Source: Kiritimatiellota bacterium
GTDB taxonomy: Bacteria; Verrucomicrobiota; Kiritimatiellia; JAAZAB01
Length of the DNA stretch: 10,000 nucleotides
Reading direction: 5' to 3'
Assembly (NCBI GenBank): GCA_008636095.1
Contig: VSJD01000167.1
Span: 1-10,000 of the forward strand
Part shown: positions 1 through 5,546 of the stretch, piece after piece
Numbering within the stretch: the stretch's first letter is position 1
Layout of the letters: each line of letters opens with the position of its first letter
Notes under the pieces: generated by a model
What the model saw: only the letters and a program-made list of their open reading frames with translations
Databases searched by the model: none
What the model was told of the DNA's origin: nothing
Translations under genes and position numbers: made by a program

Positions 1-1506
1 ATCCGTCGTAAAGGGATTAAAGACCGTCAAAAGCGGGACAATAAGCATGCCGGCTATGAGGTAAGGCAGTTTGACAAAGCGCCGAATCATCATTAAAAAC
101 AGCAGATACACAAACAACCCCCAGCATCCCACCACCTGGTAAAAAATAAAGAGCTGATACACTGCCAGGCGAAGATAAGGATTCTCCGGCACACTGATTA
201 TCAAGTTCCGGAAAATAAAATTGACCGGCTCCGTGGGAAGGCCCGCGTGGGGCATAATCATATCAGGGGAAATCCATGAACCAGGCTTGAAATGCCGGAT
301 GGCGGCAAACCAGGCGAAAAACACAAGAAGCAGGATGCCGGCCATGATCAAGTTTTTCCACTCTCTGACGGTCCAGCGGTTATCGCGAAGAACCCGCCCT
401 GCGTAGTCATCCAGACGAAGCAAGGGTGTTCGACGATTGCAAAAATCCGTAAACTTACGCCAAAGCATTTTTGTTGTTTCCCAAAGACTCAGCGCTAAAG
501 TCATGAAAAAAATAAACAATGCCTCCTGGGCATGAATTGCATTGGTCACAATCAATAAAACCGGCGCAATCCAAAGCGCATGCCCAAGCCACCTGTGGTG
601 CCTGCACTGAGCGAAGTCGAAGCGAGCGCTGTCGAACCACCTGTGGTGAGCATAGCCGAACCAGCGATTAGACCTCAGCCAGTCAATAATCACCGCCATG
701 GCCGCAAGAAAGAGAACATAATTAAGAATTGTGGGGGCAAATGCATAATAACGGATATAGGCAAACACATTGTTTCCCATAGTGGCGGCGGCAAACAAGG
801 AAGCAATCGCCGCCATCATCATTTTCTTGAGCGCGCTGATACGCAGGCCGGAAAAAAGAAACAGGCCGAAATAATAGAATCCTAAAAGAAAAACTGTAAC
901 ATTTACGAATGTCAGGACATGCAGAAATTCCATAATCGCCAGACCAGAAACATGGCCAAGCCAGGCATGCATAAAATACCAAGGATTAAAATACCAAGGA
1001 GAGAAGGTCTGATACAAAAGAAGGTTCTGAAAAGATAAGCCGGGCGGAAAGCAAACCAAATTAATCATATCAGATTTATGCCACTGGAACCAGGACGCAT
1101 GCGTCCACGCATCCGTTGGAATTTCAAGATAGATGCCGGCATACGCCAGATAACCGCAAATCACTCCGGCCAGGAACAAGGGGACGAGCAGGCGTGGCAG
1201 GCACAGGCGGGAATTCAAAAAACCACGGATAGAATCGGAGAAATCTTTTTGGGAAAACACAAGAGTCTTGACAACGGCCAAAACCGCCAAAATCACCCAT
1301 TCCAACAGAACACACCATTGCCAACGGGCAATCGGCTGGGCATAATATTCAAACGGCAGGAGCGTAAGAACGAGGAGGGCATAGGAGAACGCGAACGAAA
1401 GTAGAAAGCGGAATTTTTTAATCCCCAGGATTACCGTGATAAAAAATCCCGGCAGGAAAAAGAGGACGACAAACAACTCAAGGTAAATGATAAGTGAAGA
1501 AATCAT
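1..1506 (-). CDS. Polytopic inner-membrane protein, possible GT-C-like transferase (3' end outside window)
   Basis: An uninterrupted minus-strand frame runs from ATG at 1506 to base 1: 502 codons, no stop, C-terminus outside the window. The protein is strongly hydrophobic. Likely membrane segments lie near residues 5-28, 35-50, 64-84, 105-125, 193-220, 229-242, 256-275, 309-322, 329-342, 385-403, 446-472 and 481-496. After the fourth segment a loop carries PTDAWTHASWFQWH (130-143); an Asp in the first large outer loop resembles the acidic motif of GT-C glycosyltransferases, but this is only an analogy. I do not recognise the exact family. The start is preceded by GGATTAGAG, a weak ribosome binding site. 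The gene lies 148 nt after the YdcF-like gene, on the same strand, at the end of the sugar cluster, so an envelope polysaccharide role is inferred. Residues 287-306 hold an odd repeat (separate entry). The open frame and membrane nature are seen directly; the function is a guess. Confidence 0.82.
   Translation of the reverse strand, partial: MISSLIIYLELFVVLFFLPGFFITVILGIKKFRFLLSFAFSYALLVLTLLPFEYYAQPIARWQWCVLLEWVILAVLAVVKTLVFSQKDFSDSIRGFLNSRLCLPRLLVPLFLAGVICGYLAYAGIYLEIPTDAWTHASWFQWHKSDMINLVCFPPGLSFQNLLLYQTFSPWYFNPWYFMHAWLGHVSGLAIMEFLHVLTFVNVTVFLLGFYYFGLFLFSGLRISALKKMMMAAIASLFAAATMGNNVFAYIRYYAFAPTILNYVLFLAAMAVIIDWLRSNRWFGYAHHRWFDSARFDFAQCRHHRWLGHALWIAPVLLIVTNAIHAQEALFIFFMTLALSLWETTKMLWRKFTDFCNRRTPLLRLDDYAGRVLRDNRWTVREWKNLIMAGILLLVFFAWFAAIRHFKPGSWISPDMIMPHAGLPTEPVNFIFRNLIISVPENPYLRLAVYQLFIFYQVVGCWGLFVYLLFLMMIRRFVKLPYLIAGMLIVPLLTVFNPFTTD
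589..648 (-). repeat. In-frame repeat insertion flanked by 12-bp direct repeats
   Basis: CCACCTGTGGTG occurs at 589-600 and again at 637-648, exactly 48 bp (16 codons) apart. The 36 bp between them contain ACTGAGCGAAGTCGAAG and AGCGCTGTCGAA. Each 12-mer is itself almost self-complementary (CCAC..GTGG). In the membrane protein each copy encodes HHRW (residues 287-290 and 303-306), and the spacer encodes FDSARFDFAQCR, a charged stretch between two hydrophobic segments. One copy plus spacer can be removed without changing the frame, so this looks like a small repeat insertion tolerated in a loop, comparable in principle to protein-coding palindromic elements of Rickettsia. Confidence 0.6.
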
Positions 1507-1586
1507 CTCTAATCCGATTCCACTGGCGTCCCATAGTGACGTTGAGACTGTAGCAGTTTAGGCCGTAGGCTGTAAGTCGAAATCAA

Positions 1587-1660
1587 TAAAACACATCGCG
1601 AGCATCCTATGGGATACTACTGACCTTGTTCCTGCATTCTGCATTCTACATTCTTCATTT
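1587..1660. repeat. Intergenic repeat: TAAAACACATCG, ACTACTGA and heptamer array
   Basis: The 148-nt gap between the YdcF-like gene and the membrane protein gene holds TAAAACACATCG (1587-1598), ACTACTGA (1616-1623) and four degenerate heptamers (1633-1660: TGCATTC twice, then TACATTC and TTCATTT). The last heptamer contains the stop codon of the YdcF-like gene. The first two words recur in the same order in the next intergenic region (2317-2359). TCCCATAG (1529-1536) and CTATGGGA (1607-1614) form an inverted pair across the gap. No convincing promoter or terminator was found. Confidence 0.5.
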
Positions 1661-2308
1661 CTGCCATGGTGCCAGTCCATACCGCTGCCAGTAAAGAACG
1701 GTTTTGATAATTTCATTAACCACATTCACCAATCCTTCCTCATCCCGCCACCAATTGTCCGGGGTGAAGGGCAAATTGGTTGAACTGCTAATATAAACAG
1801 AGATATTTGTGTCGGCAATAGAATGCTTGATTACATTCGCCGCCCGGCGGGTGTGATACCAGCTCGTTACTATAATAATAGAATTTATTCTACGTTCTTT
1901 GATCAAGGCCGCAATTGATTTTCCGTCCTCAAACGTGCTGGTTGATGGCAACAATTTGATTTTTTCCTTCGGCACGCCATGGCGCGAGGCAAAATTCAAA
2001 GCCTGCTCTGAATCCATGAAGTCCGATCTTGCCTCAAGCGGTTTATCGCCGGTGTACCACAGCGCTGGTGCCAACCCGCGTTTGTACAATTCCATTCCGT
2101 GGCAAAGCCGTTCCGGCCCGCCTCCGGCCAAAATGACAATGGCTTCGGCATTTGTAATTTTTGTTTGTACGAAAAACCAATGACCGATTGCCGGGAGCCA
2201 TGACTTGGCGGTGCTGATAAGCAAAAAAGCCAGAATCAATATCGTATAAAACGCCGTGAAAAGGACCCGTTTACCAGAGTTTTCGTTATTTGACGGACAG
2301 TGTTTCAT
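1655..2308 (-). CDS. YdcF/SanA/ElyC-like membrane protein (DUF218 domain)
   Basis: The 217-residue protein has one N-terminal membrane segment (about 14-33) after a short basic leader, then a soluble domain, so it is probably anchored with the domain in the periplasm. DUF218 features are visible: a hydrophobic strand and Gly-rich turn AIVILAGGGPER (56-67), STFEDG (124-129) with its acidic pair, and VTSWYHTRRA (147-156), the typical Ser/His/Arg strand of this family. Family members ElyC and SanA affect envelope integrity and peptidoglycan or undecaprenyl-phosphate lipid-carrier metabolism; the biochemical reaction is poorly defined. DUF218 genes are common in polysaccharide clusters, which fits. 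ATG at 2308 is preceded by AGGGG four nt upstream. The gene is probably complete. Its stop codon lies inside a heptamer repeat array, so the last few residues may be repeat-derived. Confidence 0.85.
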   Translation of the reverse strand: MKHCPSNNENSGKRVLFTAFYTILILAFLLISTAKSWLPAIGHWFFVQTKITNAEAIVILAGGGPERLCHGMELYKRGLAPALWYTGDKPLEARSDFMDSEQALNFASRHGVPKEKIKLLPSTSTFEDGKSIAALIKERRINSIIIVTSWYHTRRAANVIKHSIADTNISVYISSSTNLPFTPDNWWRDEEGLVNVVNEIIKTVLYWQRYGLAPWQK

Positions 2309-2316
2309 TTAACCCC

Positions 2317-2362
2317 TAAAACACATCGTCTGCGGAAATTTTTGACTTCTGACTACTGAATT
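2317..2362. repeat. Intergenic repeat: TAAAACACATCG and CTGACTT-type heptamers
   Basis: Just upstream of the YdcF-like start, TAAAACACATCG (2317-2328) is followed by three degenerate heptamers (2342-2362: TTGACTT, CTGACTA, CTGAATT) containing ACTACTGA (2352-2359). TAAAACACATCG and ACTACTGA also occur at 1587-1598 and 1616-1623 before the next gene, in the same order and orientation. The 12-mer ends within a few bases of the AGGGG ribosome binding site. It may be a dispersed repeat or a shared leader; sequence alone does not decide. Confidence 0.5.
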
Positions 2363-2527
2363 CAGAGCATGCACTCGCGCCAAACAGTCAAGCCACACAA
2401 TCCAACAATTGCACTGACAATCACGATCACAAGCCCAATATGTTTATAATCAAAAACGATTCCGCCTGCCAATTTACGGGCAGGAACAATAGAGTTCACG
2501 GAAATGAAATTCCCAACCGCAGCAACC

Positions 2528-2557
2528 TACTCCGTCCGTCAGCTGATGGACGGAGTA
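2528..2557. repeat. 30-bp near-perfect palindrome
   Basis: TACTCCGTCC (2528-2537) is the exact reverse complement of GGACGGAGTA (2548-2557). The centre holds a second palindrome, TCAGCTGA (2539-2546), with a single mismatched pair (2538/2547) between the two. A cruciform or RNA hairpin of about 14 paired bases is possible. Neither strand has a following T-run, so it is not a standard intrinsic terminator. It looks like a dispersed palindromic repeat unit. Confidence 0.75.
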
Positions 2558-2694
2558 AACTGGACTGGTGAAGTAGGATAATCCGCCACGCTCGGCAGAT
2601 CATGACCATGCTCCGCTCGGGACATGATGGCTCGGGCCGCTCGTACAATATCTTCCAACAGGGGGTAACAAACTTTTTCCAGCGAGACACTCAT
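2539..2694 (-). CDS. Short ORF after the transketolase genes, 51 aa, unknown
   Basis: ATG at 2694 lies 15 nt after the transketolase stop, with AAGGA six nt upstream, so translation is likely. The 51-residue product begins MSVSLEKVCYPLLEDIVRAA, a good amphipathic helix. Its second half (from about residue 24) is less protein-like: the DNA there is rich in short inverted repeats such as ATCATG/CATGAT, and the last codons and TGA lie in the 30-bp palindrome. It is most likely the surviving N-terminus of a longer third gene of the transketolase unit, truncated by repeats. No function can be assigned. Confidence 0.45.
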   Translation of the reverse strand: MSVSLEKVCYPLLEDIVRAARAIMSRAEHGHDLPSVADYPTSPVQFTPSIS

Positions 2695-2700
2695 GGATAA

Positions 2701-2705
2701 TCCTT
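2701..2705 (-). promoter_or_regulatory. Ribosome binding site of the short ORF
   Basis: AAGGA on the minus strand with a six-nt spacer to ATG 2694. It favours this frame over an overlapping 64-codon frame starting at GTG 2690, whose product is rich in Arg, Trp and Cys and does not look like a real protein. Confidence 0.6.
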
Positions 2706-2709
2706 GTGA

Positions 2710-3630
2710 TTAATTCGTGAACAGATTGCGGACAGTTGCGGCAATACTGGCCGCATCCAAACCATAGTGATCTCTAAGCCAGTCGCGACTGCCGAGTTGG
2801 GAACAGTATTCGTCGGGCACACCAATCTTGGCAAACCGTCCTGCATAGCGGTACTGCAGGAGTACTTCTACAATCGCCGTTCCTAAACCGTTAATCACGC
2901 TATGTTCTTCAGCCGACACTATTGCCTTACAGGATGAGGCTATATCAATCACGCCGGCTTCGTCAAATGGTTTAAGCGTATGGGCGGAATATAATCGGCA
3001 TGGAATACCCGCCTCGGCCAACAAGTGGACAGCCTTTGCGCAACTTGGCAGGAGAGATCCAGTTGTGATGATAGCAACTTCTCCGCGAGCATGGAGACAG
3101 CTCAATTTTCCCAGCACAACCGGCGGCTCTTCCGTATGAACACGCAGGTCATTATTACTACCGAGACGGAGATAGCACGGAGTTTGCAGGTTCAACGATT
3201 GAAACAACAAAGCTTCGCATTCCAGGGGATCGCCAGGGGAGAGAATGGTCATTCCCGGAAGAGCACGGGTGACAGCGATATCCTCGATGGCATGATGCGT
3301 CATGCCCTCCATGCCGTAGGAAAGGCCGCTGCCAACCCCTACAAGCGTGACCGGAAGACGCGAAGCACACAGGTCGGTCCGAATCTGATCCAGGGTTCGA
3401 AAAACCAGAAACGGCACCATGGAATAGCAGAAAGGGCGAATATTCCGCATAGCCATTCCAGCGGCCAGGCCGATCATGTTGGCTTCGGCGACCCCGACAT
3501 TAGTAATATGGTCAGCGTACTTGTCGAGATACGGCGTCAACACGCCAAAACCCAGGTCGGCTGTCAGCAGGTGAAGGGGATGACCTTCATCCACGAGTCG
3601 AAAGAAATTCTGGAAGAATGTCGAGCGCAT
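2710..3630 (-). CDS. Transketolase-like protein, C-terminal subunit
   Basis: The 306-residue protein carries the pyrimidine-binding and C-terminal domains of a split transketolase. The catalytic Glu that activates thiamine diphosphate is in NVGVAEANMIGLAAGMA (E49). The aromatic cofactor pocket is FCYSMVPFLVFR (67-78). GMEGMTHHAIEDIAV (106-120) and LPGMTILSPGDPLE (124-137) are typical of the family. From about residue 180, the strand VAIITTGSLLP starts the C-terminal domain, which closes with a GLGTAIVEVL helix. With the preceding gene it should form one active enzyme moving a two-carbon ketol unit between sugars. Length (about 300) is normal for the split form. The start lies six nt after the upstream stop with no clear ribosome binding site, so translational coupling is likely. 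In a polysaccharide cluster such pairs are thought to serve unusual or branched sugars; the substrate is unknown. Confidence 0.9.
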   Translation of the reverse strand: MRSTFFQNFFRLVDEGHPLHLLTADLGFGVLTPYLDKYADHITNVGVAEANMIGLAAGMAMRNIRPFCYSMVPFLVFRTLDQIRTDLCASRLPVTLVGVGSGLSYGMEGMTHHAIEDIAVTRALPGMTILSPGDPLECEALLFQSLNLQTPCYLRLGSNNDLRVHTEEPPVVLGKLSCLHARGEVAIITTGSLLPSCAKAVHLLAEAGIPCRLYSAHTLKPFDEAGVIDIASSCKAIVSAEEHSVINGLGTAIVEVLLQYRYAGRFAKIGVPDEYCSQLGSRDWLRDHYGLDAASIAATVRNLFTN

Positions 3631-3636
3631 GAACGA

Positions 3637-4461
3637 TTATTTTTTCGGCGATCCCGAAAGCTCCTGTAAGGCAGCATGAAATTCATTCCCCTTCGGACAG
3701 CGATAGTGCCACAACAACTGGTTTTCCATGAAACTAACGCCTTTGCCCTTGATAGTATGAGCAATAACGGCCAAAGGCTTGGGGGACGTGCCGAGACGGG
3801 AGTAGGTCTCCCACAAGGCACGGTGATCATGACCGTCCACTTCGACGACCTCCCATCCGAACGATTGCCAGCGGACCGCATGATCGGTCGGCAACAGGAT
3901 GTCCTTGGTAAAGCCCATGGCCTGCATCTTGTTGGCATCCAATGTCATGCATATCTGATTAAGCTTGTGATGCGCTGCAAACAGGGCGGCTTCCCACACG
4001 GAGCCTTCATTGGTTTCACCGTCCGACTGAACAACAAAAACACGCGCGGCGCTCTTCTGCTTATGGGCGGCGAAAGCTAATCCCACGGCAATGGGAAGGC
4101 CATGGCCCAGAGACCCCATATTGGCTTCCAGACCGATGGCCGGTTCAAAATGCGGATGATGTCCAAGGTGCGTGCCGTTACGGGCATACGTTTCAAATAC
4201 ATTTTTGGGTATGATTCCCTTTCGATACAGGACCGAATACAATGCTGCACACGCATGCCCCTTGCTCAGGAGGAGCCGATCCCGTTCAGGGTCTATGGGT
4301 TGGCCTTGGAGAATACCCGAATATAGCACTGCCAGGATATCGGCCACGGAAAAGGCCGAACCCACATGGCCGGTCCCGGTCTGTTCGCACATGTTCAGGA
4401 CATCCATGCGGATAGTTTTGGAAAATTGAACGAGATCTGAAATATCAGGCATGTTTGTCAT
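3637..4461 (-). CDS. Transketolase-like protein, N-terminal subunit
   Basis: The 274-residue protein is the thiamine-diphosphate (pyrophosphate-binding) half of a split transketolase. Visible motifs: GHVGSAFSVADILAVLY (31-47), SKGHACAALY (66-75), GSLGHGLPIAVGLAFA (116-131) and the Mg/ThDP motif SDGETNEGSVWEA (146-158) followed by DANKMQ (175-180). The first residue of the usual GDGE is Ser, which I believe is common in split transketolases. KGKGVSFMENQLLWHY (238-253) carries the substrate-side His. It pairs with the next gene, six nt downstream. AAGGTGAT lies directly before ATG 4461. A second ATG at 4452 (residue 4) has a longer spacing and could be used instead. The ribosome binding site lies partly in the terminal repeat of the MITE-like element upstream, so expression may have changed when that element arrived. 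Confidence 0.9.
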   Translation of the reverse strand: MTNMPDISDLVQFSKTIRMDVLNMCEQTGTGHVGSAFSVADILAVLYSGILQGQPIDPERDRLLLSKGHACAALYSVLYRKGIIPKNVFETYARNGTHLGHHPHFEPAIGLEANMGSLGHGLPIAVGLAFAAHKQKSAARVFVVQSDGETNEGSVWEAALFAAHHKLNQICMTLDANKMQAMGFTKDILLPTDHAVRWQSFGWEVVEVDGHDHRALWETYSRLGTSPKPLAVIAHTIKGKGVSFMENQLLWHYRCPKGNEFHAALQELSGSPKK

Positions 4462-4469
4462 ATCACCTT
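4462..4469 (-). promoter_or_regulatory. Ribosome binding site donated by element terminal repeat
   Basis: AAGGTGAT on the minus strand matches the 16S-complementary tail (AAGGAGGTGAT type) and abuts ATG 4461. Its first five bases (AAGGT, 4469-4465) are the outermost bases of the 14-bp terminal inverted repeat of the 4465-4789 element. Confidence 0.55.
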
Positions 4470-4789
4470 AATTTTGCACGAACATCAGCGTTTGGTGATT
4501 GTTTTTCAACCTGCCCGCAGTCGCTGCGCTCCAGCGCTGTAGGCGGGTAGCAACGGCGTGCAAACTATTTTTTGCACCACTTTTTCTTTTTCAGCCGGAG
4601 GCTGATCCGCCCAGGCGGAAACCCAACGGGTTATGAAGGTATCCTGCAAAAACGCTGATGTTCGTCGCAAAAGACGGTCGCGTAATTTTGGCACATCTAC
4701 TTTGTTGCGCGGGGTTTGCAGTATGCTTATACAGCGGCACCCCGCGCGCCGCGCATCTGCGCCAAACTGACGCGATGCAAAATTAAGGT
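4465..4789. mobile_element. MITE-like element, 325 bp, with nested inverted repeats
   Basis: ACCTTAATTTTGCA (4465-4478) and TGCAAAATTAAGGT (4776-4789) form a perfect 14-bp terminal inverted repeat. Directly inside, ACGAACATCAGCGTTT (4478-4493) has a perfect 16-bp complement at 4650-4665. The left arm is therefore continuous, while its right partner is split by a 110-bp block (4666-4775). That block has its own stems: GCGTAATTTTGGC (4680-4692) against GCCAAACTGACGC (4761-4773), 11 of 13 pairs, enclosing a GC-rich hairpin. The left interior (4500-4640) is a row of small hairpins: GTGCAAA/TTTGCAC (4558-4577), CAGCC/GGCTG (4592-4604), TCCGCC/GGCGGA (4606-4619) and AACCC/GGGTT (4620-4632). No credible protein is encoded. 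The element fills all but 23 nt of the gap between two operon genes. No target-site duplication is evident. It is probably a non-autonomous element or a structured repeat. Confidence 0.6.
4707..4747. repeat. GC-rich hairpin inside the element
   Basis: GCGCGGGGT (4707-4715) pairs perfectly with ACCCCGCGC (4739-4747). The 23-nt loop includes GTATGCTTATAC, itself partly self-complementary. The hairpin sits at the tip of the longer imperfect stem 4680-4773. Such hairpins resemble REP-like or IS200/IS605-type end structures, but no transposase is present. Confidence 0.65.
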
Positions 4790-4809
4790 AGCAGCAATGC
4801 GTTTTTGGC

Positions 4810-5544
4810 TTATTCCTTTATTGCATAACTGATATATGGATCCCACTCCAGACGGCGCAGGCAGAGCCCGGATATCTTAATAGAATCCAACAAAGCCTGC
4901 GTTTCACCAGGCCACATGGGATTGTCCAACTCGTCAAAGGCAATGATGGCCCCCTTTGGCATTAAAGGGAAGAAATGTTTGATCGCGACTTTCGTTGGTT
5001 TATACAGATCTAAATCAAGGAAGAGCAGGCTCACTACAAGATGCGGGGCTGACTTAATGAATTCAGGAATGGTCTTGGTAACATCGCCCTTTATTAGATG
5101 AATCTTATCGATGTGGCCCAGAAAACGATCCTTGTCATATTCCGCGATTAGCGCCTTCAGTTCTTCGTAAGAATCAGCGGCCAGGGCGCCTGTTTTAGGC
5201 ATGGCCACCCGGTTATGATCCTTGTGGGAATACGTAGGGAACCCGGCGAAGGAGTCAAAGCCATAGATGCGCCTGGTGAGGTTTTCCGGCTCAAGCATAG
5301 CACTGAGCTTGGCCCAGGACATGAGACCAAAGCCTTTGAAGACTCCACATTCCACGATCGAGCCCTTGACAGGCAGAGCCAGTTTAAAAATCTCATACAG
5401 TGCCAGAAAGCGTTTGAGGTGCTGTCGTCGCACATATTTTGTAAAATTTTCCAGTTTAATCTCAATCGGGTCTATGCACCCGGAAAATATCCGGGCGATA
5501 TTGGATCCCACCTGTTGCTCTGCTTCAGTTCTAAACTTCCTCAT
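4810..5544 (-). CDS. TylF/MycF-type O-methyltransferase
   Basis: The 244-residue protein matches the macrocin-O-methyltransferase (TylF) family of SAM-dependent, metal-using sugar methyltransferases. Motifs in order: SAM-binding VECGVFKGFG (64-73), YGFDSFAGFP (94-103), the GDV turn (153-155) in a helix-strand region, LFLDLDLYKPT (174-184) with the acidic residues expected to bind metal, and AIIAFDELDNP (199-209). Length (about 240-260) is normal. It likely O-methylates a hydroxyl of a sugar, either on the nucleotide sugar or on the growing glycan. The start lies two nt after the reductase stop (TAG CC ATG), so translation is probably coupled. It is the last gene before the MITE-like element. 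Family assignment is firm; the substrate is unknown. Confidence 0.88.
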   Translation of the reverse strand: MRKFRTEAEQQVGSNIARIFSGCIDPIEIKLENFTKYVRRQHLKRFLALYEIFKLALPVKGSIVECGVFKGFGLMSWAKLSAMLEPENLTRRIYGFDSFAGFPTYSHKDHNRVAMPKTGALAADSYEELKALIAEYDKDRFLGHIDKIHLIKGDVTKTIPEFIKSAPHLVVSLLFLDLDLYKPTKVAIKHFFPLMPKGAIIAFDELDNPMWPGETQALLDSIKISGLCLRRLEWDPYISYAIKE

Positions 5545-5546
5545 GG

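Larger units (their letters stand above)
2362..2694 (-). pseudogene. Possible broken small membrane-protein gene, interrupted by a palindrome
   Basis: The frame that starts at ATG 2694 stops at TGA (2541-2539) and TAG (2529-2527), both in or at the edge of a 30-bp near-palindrome. It is then open again in the same frame until TGA at 2364-2362. The downstream part reads like a protein end with one membrane helix, GLVIVIVSAIVGLCGLTVW, followed by RECML and the stop. Total span is 111 codons including the element. The simplest reading is a gene of about 100 codons broken by a repeat insertion of 10 codons. Alternatives are chance continuation of the frame (1 in 3), or a separate 46-codon microprotein from GTG at 2499, which lacks a clear ribosome binding site. 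A second small hairpin (CCTGCC/GGCAGG, 2465-2484) lies in the downstream half. The family is not recognised. Confidence 0.42.

Noticed and set aside
1529..1614. TCCCATAG/CTATGGGA inverted pair as an element boundary
   Set aside because: It is only eight bases, with a 70-bp unstructured spacer and no flanking duplication; chance is likely.
2539..2541. TGA in a stem-loop as a selenocysteine codon
   Set aside because: A second stop (TAG) follows three codons later in the same frame, and the hairpin is centred on the TGA rather than placed downstream of it.
2496..2690. A 64-codon minus-strand frame starting at GTG 2690 that reads through the palindrome without a stop
   Set aside because: Its start is four nt after a better ATG with correct ribosome-binding-site spacing, and its product is rich in Arg, Trp and Cys without any recognisable pattern.
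3025..3669. A 214-codon plus-strand frame opposite the transketolase C-terminal subunit
   Set aside because: It is an antisense shadow: the minus strand carries full transketolase motifs, while the plus product has no recognisable domain.
4558..4590. Hairpin followed by T-runs, resembling a plus-strand intrinsic terminator
   Set aside because: There is no plus-strand gene to terminate, the stem is A/T-rich and short, and on the minus strand no T-run follows.
4506..4694. A 62-codon minus-strand frame inside the MITE-like element
   Set aside because: It runs across the hairpin row and one inverted-repeat arm, has low-complexity basic composition and no ribosome binding site; it is a by-product of the repeat.
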